DNA of 64,000 nucleotides from Brachionus manjavacas (GCA_019054805.1 JAHQIY010000001.1:6958501-7022500), one strand, 5' to 3'. Positions 11,337 through 22,640 are shown, counted from the stretch's first letter. Numbers and translations: made by a program. Notes: a model not told the origin generated them from the sequence alone.

Positions 11337-12240
11337 TTTTTTAATTTAATTTTAATTTAAAATTTCAAATGCTCTTATAATATTTTTTTTTCTGAAATTA
11401 ATTGAAATTCTATCATCAAGGGCTAGAAGTAAAGTATTCAAATTTCATTTGTCTAATTCTTATTCAAAATGTTGAAGGTTAAAACACATTTTAGGGAAAA
11501 TCAATATTATCTAAGTAAAATTATTTTAATTTTAATTTTAATTCCAATTACAAAACAAAAACGACTGTTGAAGAATGGAGTCTGAATTATTTTATTTATT
11601 ATTTTTCTAGAATATTGTTTTCAAAAGGATTTTTTAGTATCAAAAAGTATCACTTTCTTTCGAATTCTAATAAAAAAATTGAAAGCAGATATTTATCTAA
11701 CAAAAACAATACCAAAACTTAAAATATAAATTAGAATTTATTTTATTTTAAGAAGTAAATAACAAATACCATTATTCTATGATATATGTAGTTATATGGT
11801 GAATTCAGTACTAATGTTTTATTTTCGAGGAACAAGGTGACGAATCTAATTACACCAGACAAGATTTTACTATTTTGAATCATTATTCGACTGATCAATT
11901 TTTATTGAATCAGAAATAATAACAAACAATTGGATCGTAACTTAAAAAAGAAAGATAATCAGGTCCATTGCATTAAGTGACCAGAAGATCACATATTAGG
12001 TGAGCAAAGAATCCTACTGAAAAAAATTGACTTGTTAACTTATTTCCACACAATTTCTATTTCTAACCAAATAAAATTTTCTAACTTAAAATATTTTTTT
12101 ACATTTTTTTCTGTTCTTTTAATCACTTTGGACTGAATTTCACAAAACTTTTTAAAATAAAAAAATAATTTAACAAGATTTAAAGCATTCTTGTTCTGTG
12201 AGACTTTAAGTCTCAACTTAATCTTTTTAACTAACATTTG
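11337..12240. other. AT-rich spacer, no gene seen
   Basis: This is the upstream region of glucanase A. No TATA box or other promoter motif can be told apart from the AT-rich background. Open frames on the minus strand near 12040-12237 are Lys/Ile/Phe-rich and look non-coding. Confidence 0.4.
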
Positions 12241-12244
12241 TTTT

Positions 12245-12435
12245 GCTCGGAATAGGCTAGGACTCTAAGAGGCACTAAATACAAGTAAGTCTATATTTAC
12301 CCGCACAAGACAGCAAGAGAGCACTAAAACGCGACCTCAGAAAGAGACGAAACGAGCTAAACGCGAAATTACCGCTAAGCTAAGTGAGGACGGATTCTGA
12401 AGGGAGGCGCCGTTATGGCATCAAACCTGAGGGTT
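12245..12435. other. GC-rich block of about 190 bp abutting the LTR element
   Basis: This block approaches 50% G+C by eye, far above its surroundings, and contains several CG dinucleotides (AAACGCGACC, GGCGCCGTTATGG). No open frame spans it. It could be the remnant of another LTR or of untranslated sequence of a displaced gene. Its edge meets the 3' LTR of the Ty3-type element. Confidence 0.35.
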
Positions 12436-12633
12436 AAAGTGTGCTTGTTATAAATAAAATGGTTTTCTTCGTTAAATAATTTATTATAAAAATCTTAATT
12501 GAAAGTGGCCACTCTAAGTGACCAGGTTAAATAAGCTTATGAAAATGAAAGAAAAACAAGAAATACAAAGAAATATATAATGATAATAAATACTTTAAAT
12601 GTTGGTTTATATATACATTAACTTTAATGTTCT
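12436..12633 (-). repeat. 3' LTR of the Ty3-type element
   Basis: It matches 14222-14418 almost base for base over the core from TTGTTATAAATAAAATGG to TTTATATATACATTAA. The exact termini are uncertain because similarity fades over a few bases at each edge. Confidence 0.85.
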
Positions 12634-12810
12634 AGTGACCATTGAACCATCTTTCTGAACTATGTTGTTAAGCAGCACAACGTCGCCAACCTTAAAATTT
12701 CTCACTTGAGCCTTTAGTTTTAGATCATTGGATAGCTTCATTTTTCTTTTTGACTTCAAGTCCTGAGCTTTGATCAGTTGTTTCCGAATGTAACATAGAA
12801 CTTGGTAATT
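12606..12810 (-). pseudogene. integrase C-terminal domain fragment running into the LTR
   Basis: The minus strand reads RKQLIKAQDLKSKRKMKLS and, further on, FKVGDVVLLNN, the small-barrel C-terminal domain of retroviral-type integrases. The frame crosses the internal/LTR border and ends at a TAA inside the 3' LTR near 12606. The catalytic core that should precede it is absent. Confidence 0.65.
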
Positions 12811-12937
12811 TCGAGGTCATTGCTCACGAATAGGATTCGTCATGGAGGCGTAATTTAAAATGAACCTACTAACCTACTATAATTCGCTAAACCTAATAAG
12901 CTCTTTACCTCACCAACATTTGATGGATTTTTAGTTT

Positions 12938-13745
12938 TCAGAAGTGCCTCGCACTTTTTATTGTCCAACCTTTACTTGAAAACTGGAGCCCAAAAAATTT
13001 TAGACTCTCTTTTCCAAACTCGCATTTTGACTCATTCACAGTCAGATCAAAATCATTAAGACGCTTTAAGACAGCTTCCAATCGTTCATCATGTTCTCCT
13101 TTTGTAGCTGCAAACACAATCAGATCATCACTGAAATTCATTACGGCTTCAAGATAAGACTCAACCTGTTCGATTATCTTCTGAAAAATCTCTGATGCAG
13201 CATTGATTCCAAAATTCAATCTCCTGTATTGAAACAATCCAATGTGCGTGCAGAACGCCGTGACGCCGTGATCTTGAATTTTCGGCTAACGGTATTTGCA
13301 TGTAGTCTGATTTTAAATCGAATTTCGATGTAAACTTGGCATCAGTTAACCTGACCGCCAATTCTTCAACTGTAGTGAAATTGAGTCTTGTCCTTAAGAT
13401 GGCTTTGTTCATCTCCCTTGCATCAGTAAATATCCTTCCTTCGTTCGGATTGTCCAGCTTTGGCACAGGGACAATAGGCGACACCTAGGGTGTTGGGCCT
13501 TTGACCGGTTCTATAATGTCCTCATCTAGCATTTTGATTAATTCGGACTCCACCAAAGGTCTCATATGAAACGGAACTGGATGAACTTTTTGCTGTATCG
13601 GTTTTATAGATTTATTAATTTGTAATTCAACCTGGTGATCTTTTAACATTCCTATTTTGCTTGAAAAAAGTGCTGGATATCTTTGGATGATTTTTTGTTT
13701 CACCGGATCTTGTAGCTCTTTGACAACTGAATTTATCTTCGCCAT
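12938..13745 (-). pseudogene. Ty3-type reverse transcriptase, frameshifted
   Basis: Three minus-strand pieces make one reverse transcriptase in order. 13745-13485 has VHPVPFHMRPLVESEL (start of the fingers). 13484-13161 has VPKLDNPNEGRIFTDAREMN and KFDLKSDYMQIPL. 13237-12938 has QYRRLNFGINAASEIFQ and the catalytic region MNFSDDLIVFAATKGEHDE, where SDD stands for the usual xDD. A TAG stop separates the first two pieces and a frameshift the last two. The function is lost unless another element supplies it. Confidence 0.85.
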
Positions 13746-13845
13746 TATTCATATTTCCACACATGTCTTGTAACTGAATATATTACCATAATTGCCTTTT
13801 GTAACAATAAACTCCACCGATCGATACTGGCTTCCATATTTGACC

Positions 13846-14049
13846 CTAGTCTTGAAACGCCCATGAACTCTCTTGACCATAAGCATAAAGTTTTGTTCTC
13901 ACTTTACTAAATCTTGGTTTAAACCTTAGTTTACTAAAACCCATTTTATCCATAACATTCACATGCGCTCCAGTATCTACTCCAAAACCAAGACTAATAC
14001 CACACAACCACAGTGTTACCATCGGCATCAACCAATCTTTAAGAGCCAT
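13846..14049 (-). pseudogene. retroviral-type aspartic protease fragment
   Basis: The minus strand gives GFGVDTGAHVNVMDK, the active-site Asp-Thr-Gly motif with the flanking hydrophobic pattern of Ty3 proteases. It lies upstream of the reverse transcriptase in the right order for pol. The frame is short and continues degenerately into the region before the fingers domain. Confidence 0.65.
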
Positions 14050-14221
14050 AGTTATACTCTTAAGTCTTAATCTCCAAACATTTCCATAATAGCCTTTATT
14101 GTCATCAATCTCTTCAGCCTATCCAGCCACTCTTCCCATCTTAGCACCCTATTTTCATCTTCATCAGTGTTGAATAGTTGCATCAACTGCTCTCTTAAAC
14201 TCATTTTCCTGGTCGCCAATT

Positions 14222-14418
14222 AAGTGTATTTGTTATAAATAAAATGGTTTTCTTCGTTAAATAATTTATTATAAAAATCTTAATTGAAAGTGGCCACTCT
14301 AAGTGACCAGGTTAAATAAGCTTATGAAAATGAAAGAAAAACAAGAAATACAAAGAAATATATAATGATAATAAATACTTTAAATGTTGGTTTATATATA
14401 CATTAATTTAAATGTTCT
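14222..14418 (-). repeat. 5' LTR of the Ty3-type element
   Basis: Right-hand LTR copy. On the element's strand it is followed directly by the putative primer-binding site TGGCGACCAGG and the sequence encoding an ATG-initiated MSLREQ stretch. Confidence 0.85.
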
Positions 14419-14581
14419 GACACTTTTTAAAATACGAAAGTCTTTTAACACTTAATAATCAAACAGCTAGAAACAAATATAACAATTTACTTGGAAGTGG
14501 GCTAAGTCTTGAACATAGAAACATAAGTTTCATGCGTGTTCATATTTAGCTCTTATTTCACGACGTTTCAAGGGTGATCGA

Positions 14582-14850
14582 AATGCTTGCAAGAAATTTT
14601 ATTAAAGGATCAGATCGAACCAAATTCAGGAGAGCTCCTTTAAAAGTGTCTAATCACGCTCCCTCTCCAACCAACAACGCCTTCCACTGTAAGCATTTAA
14701 ACTCTTTGAACTTTTTCTACACGAATAGACAGAAACTTCTCTTATAAGCAAATGAAGCTATCTCAACTCCCTAATCTCTTTTCAGCATTACTCTAACGTA
14801 ACCGAGACCGAGAAATGGTTCAACGTCCTTAGCATTAGCATCCTGGAAAA
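14582..14850 (+). other. coding-like block with possible splice sites
   Basis: A stretch richer in G+C than its flanks. An ATG at 14582 opens about 35 codons (MLARNFIKGSDRTKFRRAPL...) up to a GTAAG at about 14688. After a TTTTCAG a second open stretch (HYSNVTETEKWFNVLSISIL) runs to a TAG. The two do not join in phase at the obvious sites, so they may be exons of a broken gene or chance. I do not recognise the product. Confidence 0.2.
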
Positions 14851-15216
14851 CTACTAGAAATTTTACAAGAAAAAGTTGTAAGAAAATTCAAAGCTAGAGT
14901 GTATAGCAAATTAAATGTTTATCGTTGCTTAGATTTTATAGAAAAAGGAAAATTGATTTCTGGACATTATTTAAAATATTGTCCATTTAATTTCAAAATT
15001 ATATTGCTTAAAGTATAAAAATAAAAAAGTTTGGTCAGCGAGAATTTTTTTTTGAAAAAGCTAAAGTAAAGAGTAAGAAGAGATATAGATTTAAAAATAA
15101 ATAAAAAATTAATTTTATATTGAAAAAATTTCAGCTTCATAGACAGTATAAAAACAATTAAAGGAAACTTAACAAATTTATCAAAATTTTGGAAAATAAT
15201 ACTTTACCATATACTC

Positions 15217-15398
15217 TTGAAAAGTTGTCAGTGTCTTAAACTTCGTAATCCGGTTGTTTTTTACCCAGGTTCATCAATCCCGTGTTATAAAGATTTGGAA
15301 ATAGAAAATGACTGCACGATTGAAATCCAAAAACTAAGATTAAATTCAGCTTTTATGAATAAAACAAAGGAAAACATTAAATTGCAATTAAAATTTGA
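15217..15398 (+). other. possible orphan exon
   Basis: An open stretch of about 60 codons (LRNPVVFYPGSSIPCYKDLE) ends at a strong donor, GAG|GTAAGAG, at about 15398. No partner exon could be found before the copia remains begin. Not recognised; it may be a remnant of a gene disrupted by transposons. Confidence 0.2.
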
Positions 15399-15979
15399 GG
15401 TAAGAGATAAATTTTAAAGTTAAAAAGATTTTTAATTTTTTTAGTTAAATAACATACTTTTTGATTTCTTATTATTTTGAAAAAAATTTAGTCACAAAAT
15501 CATGAAAAAAAGGATGCAGTTCATATTTTAACCAATATATGAAATACAATTGTAATAAACTTTTTCACTTCAAAATTAAAGAAATTTTTTGAATTCTGAT
15601 AAATTAAATAAAATATTAAAAAAAAAGATCCTACAAGTTTCATGTAGATAAAAATTAATTTCAAACGTTTAATTTTCATTCAAAAGAAAATTCGCTTTTA
15701 TTAATAACTTGATAGTTTCATTCTTCAAATACTGATTAATTGATTTTCCTCTTCAATAGTTAGATCCATTTTATATATAGAATAAGAGATAGAACAATGC
15801 TTTTTTAAAGATCTTCGATGGAAAATATTGTCAACACTTCAACCAAAATTAGCAGCTTTTTTGCAAGTTAAATTTTCTATTCCCCTTTAAAATGATGTAT
15901 CTTTGGTCATTTAATTAAAATGTTCTTAAAAGTTTAAAAAATCAGTTCAAAAAATTAAGGTAAAAATTTTTTAATTTTG

Positions 15980-18195
15980 ATTTAGTTGGTCCAATGAAAA
16001 CAATTTCAATAGGCTTGAAACAATACATTCTTACATATTTATGATATATTTATGATTTTTAAAAGCCAGATCTCTTTTGTCTATTTTTTGAAAAATAAGA
16101 GCAATTTGGGAAATTTAAAGAATTTAAAAGTTTTTTTATGAGTTCTCAGCTGTTCAAAAGATTATAGAATCAAGAACAGATAAAGGAAAAGTATTTCTTT
16201 CAAATGATTTTAGGAATTTTCTCAATAATGCGGGAATAAAGCATAATACATCAGTTGAGTATTGTCCACAAATGAATGGCAAAGCTGAGAAACTTAATCT
16301 GACTTTGATTGAAAAAGCTATATGGAAAGTTTTATTTTCTATTTTACAATTCTAAATATAATTGCGTAATTATATTTCAAATTTTAACATGCTTGAGTAT
16401 TGAGTTTTAATGAAACAACGTAATTTCAAAATTTCAAAAAAGTTAAACAGAAAAAAAAACTTGCCATATTCATGATAAGAGCATCAAATGCTCATTTGAG
16501 CTTATGGACTCCAGCAATAGATACTGCAAACTATTTGAGAATTCGTTCTTCATCAAGTGTACTAAACGGTAAAACAATATTTGAAAAAATTTACTTTTTT
16601 TGTTCAATCAAAAATGATCAATCTTCAACTGATCTTAAATTCCCTAAATCAAATAAAGTTAAAGAACTTAAAAATAACCAAAACATAGAAGATATCTCAA
16701 AAGATCAAAATGACGAAGATGACAGAAACTTCTGATTAAAATTTTGAGAATATAAAAAAAGGACCTAATTTGATAGAAAATTCTGAAATAATTGAAGAGC
16801 AAGAGGGAATTAATGGAAATCATTAGCTCGAAGAACGAGTCGAGTCTTAAAGGCACCAGATCGTTACAGACCAGGTCAGTCAATACTAAAGAAAAAAGTT
16901 TTTGTGGGTACTTAAATGTTTTCGACACTTGTAATGATAAAGTATTTAGATGAAGCTTTAAAAAGAAAATTCAAGAAGAATTGGCAAGCAGCAATTAAGT
17001 CTGAACTTCATTCGTAGAAAAAGAAACATGAACAAGTTGTCAAGCTTCAATCATTGAGATTATTATTAGCAGTTACAATTAATGAAGGATTTTAAGTTCA
17101 TCATATTGATATTTCAAATGCATTTTTTTACGGCAAAATTGAACCACCCGAACAGATAAAAGAAAAACTAAGACTTAACCGAGTTCTCAAGCTAAACAAA
17201 GCACTGTATGGACTAAAACAAGCACCAAGATGTTGGAACAAAAAAATTGTTGATTTCTTAAAATTGTTGAGATTTAAACAATTTAAAACTGATAATTGTG
17301 TGTTCTACAATTACGATTTGATTTTAGCCATCTATCTTTATGATATAGTTATCATCGGAAATGAGACAAGAAAATCATTTAAAAAAAACTAATCAGCAAT
17401 AAAATCAAAACAAAGGACCTAGGTGAATTGAATTATATACTCGGACTTCAAGTGATATATTTAAGAGACGATTGTCTCTAAATTAATCAGAAAATTACAT
17501 AGAAAAAATAATCCAAAATTTTAACTTAGGGGAATGTAAAGAAACAGATATCAGAATTCAACCGAATCATAAATTGACCAGCGAATTAAATGATGAAAGC
17601 GAACAATTAAGAAAATCTGTAGATCTAAAACGATGCAGGAAAGCAATGGGATCTCTGATTTATTTAATGATCAGTACAATCCTGATATTTCTTATTCAGT
17701 TAGTGTTCTATCACGTTTTATGCAACAACCCAGAGAATTACAATAGAGATACTCCAAGAGATTACTACGTTATTTAAAATCTACTAAAGATATCAGTTTA
17801 ATTTAAAAGAAAAACTCTTCAAAAATGGTAGATTTAGTAAGTTTTTCTGATGCAGACTATGCTGAAGATGTTTAAGATAGAAAATCGACTTCTGGGTATA
17901 CTTTAAATTTAAAAGATGTCTAATCGCATGGAAGAGTTCAAAGCAAAAAATCGTATCATTATCATGTACTGAGTCAGAATATATAGCTTTGACGTTGGCT
18001 GTAAAAGAAGGCTTATCGTTGAACCAACTTTTGAATGAATTAGGTAGAAATTCTGATTAAATCAAAATTTTTTGTGACAAAAAAAGCATAATTTGTTTGA
18101 CAGCCAATCTAGAGTTTCCCTCAAGATCACATCACATAGATATTAGATACCATTTTATTAGAGAAAAAGTAAACAAGAAAATTGTAAATCGAATA
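15980..18195 (+). pseudogene. Ty1/copia-type pol (integrase, reverse transcriptase, RNase H), decayed
   Basis: Plus-strand fragments follow the copia order. Integrase: DLVGPMKTISIG near 15983, then GIKHNTSVEYCPQMNGKAEK near 16230-16290, the copia 'H-x-YxPQxNGxAE' block. Reverse transcriptase: IDISNAFFYGKIEPPEQ near 17110, LKLNKALYGLKQAPRCWN near 17190-17235 and the active-site region ILAIYLYDIVI near 17330, where YDD reads YDI. RNase H: SFSDADYAEDV near 17845 and DRKSTSGYTL. Many stops and frameshifts make it dead. Gag and protease were not found. The sequence stops at 18195 at the edge of a MULE insertion and resumes after it at about 23088. LTRs were not identified. Confidence 0.85.
18187..18195. 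repeat. target-site duplication, left copy (AATCGAATA)
   Basis: AATCGAATA here and at 23088-23096 directly flank the terminal inverted repeats of the MULE. A duplication of 9 bp is what Mutator-like elements make. Confidence 0.8.
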
Positions 18196-18404
18196 GGGTA
18201 TATTTTTTGTCACTAGATAATTATTTTATTTAGTATATATTTTTTTTTAAAATAAAAATTAGATTAAATCAATAAGAAGTAGATAATAGTTTTTAATAGA
18301 AGATGTTTATTTTTTCAAACAAAGATAATTAAAAAAAACATAAGAAAAACAGTAAAAGAAATTACCTTGAAAAAAGCAAACAAAGTTTTTGACACTTAAT
18401 TTCT

Positions 18405-19652
18405 TTACCTTTTTGACGGCTGCTCACTTTCATTATTAGATTTTTTTGGTCTTTCACGTTTACGTTTCTCACAAGTTTGAATATTGTTTTCGACTAGATC
18501 TTGGACTGCTGAATTTGAACCAATAACAAGTTGATTTTGATGAAAGACATTAACGATTGAATAGTTTACACTTAGAACCGTACTTGAAACCTCTTGTTGA
18601 ACTTCGTGTTGATTTAGATTGTCTAACTGCCTGTTAATCGAATTTCTTTCTAAAGCTGATCTGGCTTTTTTTTTTCGACCTTTTTTTGCATTGCCTTCGA
18701 TCGCTAAGTCCAAACCCGGGAATTTGTTTAAATTCAAAAAGTGCGAAGTTCCGATTATGTGCTTGCATTTGAAGTTTTTTTGCCAATAATGGCTTGAACA
18801 AGTACTTTATTCCCAATTTTTCAAATCGATTTTAACAGCAATAAATTTCATTTTCCATTCCAACAACTCATCAAGATCATGCCATCCATCTTTTTTTATC
18901 CAAAACTCTTTGCACTGTGCCTTTGTAATATCGGAAGTCGATTCAGAAGTTGTATACATGTAGAACTGAGTGCCTACGTGCAAATATTTGACTATTCGTT
19001 TTCTCAATTTGACCCAATTGTAACCGAATGTCCATCCTCTAGTTGAAATGATCGGCTTTAACTCAAATTTTTTTGTCGTCCTAAACTCGGCGTCTCGGTC
19101 AAGAGACCATTTCTGCAACATGTATTTCATAGCTTTCATAAAATCGTTAAGACTCAACCCATTTCGATAAGTACCCTCGTCTTTGATCACCTTGTTTGTA
19201 GACTCTAACCCATAATTGGTACTCGGACAACCTTGCGCGTAAGTCTCATACCAGCCAAAAGTGTTCTCGCTCATCCATTGTGCCCCGAAGTAGTCAAAAA
19301 ACTCAGAAATGTTTTCATCGTTCCTTCTGGACCATTTTTGCTCTAAAAGATCGAACGCAGTGTTGAAAAGCCTATGTTGAACACCGCCTTGTATAGACTT
19401 GAAATCGGCCTTTATTCTAACCTTTGTATCTTTGTCAACCCCTTTGAGATTTTCGTCGATTTTCCTTTCAACATGAGCCCAACATACAATTCGTTTTTAT
19501 AGACGAAAGACCGATTTAAATCCGTTTGTTATTGCGCCTGCTGCATCCTCTAATAAAATACATGGATCTAATTCATGACCATAGAGTTCGAACGAAAAAT
19601 GTTTGCACGTTTTGAACATATACGCGAATTCCGATTCTAAGTCCGCGCTTAG
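18405..19652 (-). pseudogene. MULE transposase with SWIM finger (MULE-A), broken
   Basis: From about 19652, after a likely acceptor ACATAG, the minus strand reads KKFNLSADLESEFAYMFKTC, then LEDAAGAITNGFKSVF and CWAHVERKID, the region around the second catalytic Asp and the following C-x2-H of MULE transposases. TNYGLESTNKVIKDEG lies near 19200. An in-frame TAA then precedes STCSSHYWQKNFKCKHIIG, a SWIM-type zinc finger (final CKH present, one early Cys replaced). The C-terminal tail is basic (KKGRKKKAR, KRKRERPKK). A further stop sits near 19501. The upstream catalytic part is missing from its expected place. Confidence 0.75.
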
Positions 19653-19789
19653 ATTGAATTTCTTCTATGTCTTCAATATCATTATCAGTATTATCAGGAT
19701 TAAGATTTAAAACAAATAAAAAAAGTGAATCTAAAAAAATAACGCATAAAAATATTAATTGCAAAAATAAATGCTAAAAAAGTTGAATA

Positions 19790-21089
19790 CAGTGCACTCA
19801 AGCTACAACGAATGAGCGGGACTTTATAATGTCATTCGTTAAATGAAAAATCGTTATATCAAATTTTCCATGTTAATTGATTGGTGTTTAAAAAAAAATG
19901 TGTAATTGGGCGGTTGATAGATTCTTTTAGTTATTTATTGACAAAATAAGATAAAACACAAAGTAATTAACATAAACAATAAAAATAAGAAAAAATAAAA
20001 TAAACTTATTTGATAAACTGAAAAAACTTGTGATTTTCGATTGTTTTTTTGATTCGATTGATTGAATAGAGGCGATGAGTTTGAAGACTGAATTTATCTC
20101 ATTTCTACAGTCTTTTTTGCTATTCATAAAATATTCTCTAGCTGTATCCAGTCCGGCGATTGCTTTTCTTTTGCTTATAAACTCTGTTTCTGTTTCTGTG
20201 GTTAGGGATGGTTCTGCTTCTTCGGTTATCCTTGTATTCATATGTGTGAGTTGGTGTGGCTCGGTACATAAGTGCGGTTTCATCGGCGTTGAAAATATCA
20301 TCTGGACTGTAGTCTTTGATTAATTCGATGAGTGTATGCTGATATTTTTCTGCTGCTACTTTGTCGACAAGGCCTGCTTCTCCGATGCATTTTTTATATG
20401 AGATGTTGTGTCTTTTTAAAAAACTATTTAGCCACCCTGAACTTGCCTTGAAATCAGGTTTCTGAATCATTGTTGCTATTTTGAGAGCTTGGGCTTGTAT
20501 TAGAGGACCATCGAGTGTAATTGAATTATGCGCTTTTGTGTCTCTGAACCACTTATCCAGGTATTTTTCAACCTCTTTGTACTCAGGCTCTCTCAATCTC
20601 TTAGCTTTTTTAATGTCACGCATGGACTCAGATGCTTTTTTGATCGCTTCTTGATTCTTAACGATTGTTGAGATAGTCGAAGCTGCTAATCCATACTTGC
20701 GGGATAGTTCAGTTGGAGTTGCTTTATTATTGTAATCCTCCATTATCTCAAGCTTTAAGCTTATCTCAGGACTCTTTCTTTTTTTACTTTCCATTTTTGA
20801 AACAATAAAAAAACACCAATAAAAATTTATTATTAAACAAACAAAAGTTTATATAATAATTTTTGATTGGTTGGTTTCTTTTTATTTTGTCATTATTTTT
20901 CAGGAGTTGACACATACAGATTAAAATTTCATTGATAAACAAAAATTATAACGAATGTGCTAAAAAAAGATTGAATTCGTTAAAGAAAGTGACAATTAAC
21001 GTTGTTAAGTATGAAAATGGGCTTTGATTTCCCATTCGCAGTAGCGCGATATTCGTAATAAAGCGAATCGTTATAGCGCGAGTGCACTG
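19790..21089 (-). mobile_element. Tigger/pogo DNA transposon, 1.3 kb, TA target site
   Basis: Terminal inverted repeats CAGTGCACTC-(AAG or GCG)-CTA(C/T)AACGA begin at 19790 and end at 21089, each flanked by TA, the pogo-family target duplication. The CAGTGCACTC start is typical of Tigger elements as I recall them. Full elements are over 2 kb; this one has lost most of the catalytic domain, so it depends on another transposase. It lies within MULE-A. Confidence 0.9.
19927..20794 (-). pseudogene. Tigger/pogo transposase with internally deleted DDE domain
   Basis: From an ATG at 20794: a Psq-type helix-turn-helix (PTELSRKYGLAASTISTIVK), then a CENP-B-type DNA-binding region (residues about 65-130, including FKASSGWLNSFLKRHNI), then the first catalytic block DDIFNADETALMYRATP near residue 175. 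The rest of the DDE domain is missing. A short frame-shifted piece (about 20301-19927) gives the family's C-terminal tail, including AIAGLDTAREYF. The DNA-binding part is intact, so a protein that binds but cannot cut is conceivable (inference). Confidence 0.85.
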
Positions 21090-21286
21090 TAACGCATAAA
21101 ATTAATTTTTTTTGAAATTAGAAATTTATGCGTTTGTCTCACTTTAAAATTTTTTTGATGTATACTTTTTGAATCAAGTGAAAAACACATAAAATTTTTG
21201 AAATGAAAAAAAAAATCGATTAGATTGTTATTTCCAAGCTAAATTCCGAAACCGAACTCGAGTTTTTTCTCAATCAATTCCCGCCT

Positions 21287-22457
21287 ATGTCATCAGCGAA
21301 TTCTAATTTAAACAATTGCACCATCTGTTCCGAATATGATATACGCAAAATGAGAGTTATTTATCCATTTTATCGATGTTGTCCAAATTGTCCAACTCGA
21401 TATTTGATTTTGAAATGTCTCAAAAGTCAAACGATTATTTTTAAAGGTGTAAACTTAAATCCTCCATCTGCTGCTAATACGAACAACAGAACCATAGAGA
21501 TTACAAAGAAAAGCATAAAACCCAAATTCAAAGAATTAATTGAAGAGTTAATTTATCATGGCGATGTCAATACCATAGAGGGTCTTGAAGAATTTGTAAA
21601 ACCAAAGTAATTTAAAAATATTCATATGAATTCGTATAGTCAAGATGAACCAAATTATTTTGGCAATCACATCAAAGAAGGCGATGAAAAACTCATTTCC
21701 ATCTTGGAAATACAAGTTAATAGTTACTTGAAAGGCCAAACATGGATCCATGTTCCATCTGGATTGCACGTACAAAATTGTAAAATATGGATTTTCCGTA
21801 GTCGTTTTCGGTTGTACTGACATAAGAAGACGATTTTATCCGATTAGCTATTTTATAACTTCACATGAAAAGAAAGTGACTTTTCTTATTTTTGGTTATC
21901 GTCGATCGAGCTTGTATTCTACTTGATATAGATTTAATTCAATTGATTGAATATATATGTATAGATGCAAATAGAGCAAGTGCGAATAGTGTTATAATTA
22001 ATTTAATTAAGTCAAAAATAGTCATATATTGGTATCATTTGAAGGCAAATGTAATATTTTTCATCATATTTTGATTAATTAATTAATTAATTGTTTTTTT
22101 TAATTAGATCAATAAAAATCAAAAATTGATTCCAAAAGATTTGGCTGATTCAGTCGTTGATGATATTAGATCAATGTATTGTTCTAAGCAACAAGAAACT
22201 TATGAAGCGAAAAAAAAGAATATTCTACTCAAATGGTCAAGAAAAAAAAATTTCGCAAGTACTTTCAAAAACAATGGCTTGACTCACCATTCAATAAATG
22301 GCAATTATTCACTACCCCTCCTGGTCATACAATGACTAACAGCCCGATTGAGTCTTGTTACAATAAAATTCAGACTTATTTCACCGGCCGTATTAAATAT
22401 AATCTACTACCGGTTTTTGAAATTTTTGAAAAAATAGTAAGACTCGAAAAAGACTAA
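21287..22457 (+). pseudogene. second MULE-like gene (MULE-B), internally deleted, plus strand
   Basis: 21287-21610 encodes an N-terminal domain with CTICSEYDIRK and FYRCCPNCPTRY, a Cys-rich zinc-binding pattern like that at the start of many MULE proteins. After a gap with stops, 22126-22457 in two frames gives DLADSVVDDIRSMYC and QWLDSPFNKWQLFTTPPGHT followed by TNSPIESCYNKIQ. The 'P-x-TNxPIExxxxxIK' block belongs to MULE transposases. The central catalytic part is missing and a frameshift lies near 22250. Orientation and sequence differ from MULE-A, so this is a separate element, probably inserted in it. Confidence 0.6.
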
Positions 22458-22484
22458 ATTTTGATTAAAATTTTTATTCACTAA

Positions 22485-22640
22485 ATTTTTTTTATGCGTT
22501 ACTCACTCTTTGTTAAGATTAAAAAAATTTTATTAAAATAATTTTTATGCGTTATTGACTTTTTTTGATTTAATATTTATGTGCTTGTCTACTTTTTGTA
22601 AGAATAAATTTTTTTATGCGGCTCTCTCTTTTTTTATGTA
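22485..22640. repeat. array of TTTATGCG-type motifs at the edge of MULE-B
   Basis: TTTTTATGCGTTA (near 22492 and 22542), TTTATGTGCTTGTCT (near 22577) and TTTTATGCGGCTCTC (near 22613) recur about every 35-50 bp. Inverted copies (AACGCATAAA) lie near 19739 and just right of the Tigger element at 21091. They look like subterminal repeats of MULE-B. Confidence 0.5.

Larger units (their letters stand above)
12436..14418 (-). mobile_element. internally deleted Ty3/gypsy-type LTR retrotransposon
   Basis: Two nearly identical direct repeats of about 195 bp (12436-12633 and 14222-14418) bracket 1.6 kb of minus-strand pol. The 5' LTR is the right-hand copy. Just inside it, at about 14207-14221, TGGCGACCAGG is a likely primer-binding site (tRNA 3' end GTCGCCA, Arg type). 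The order is protease (FGVDTGAHVNVMD), reverse transcriptase, then the C-terminal part of integrase. RNase H, the integrase core and gag are missing, so the element is about a third of normal length. Near-identical LTRs imply recent insertion. No clear target-site duplication is visible. Confidence 0.85.
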
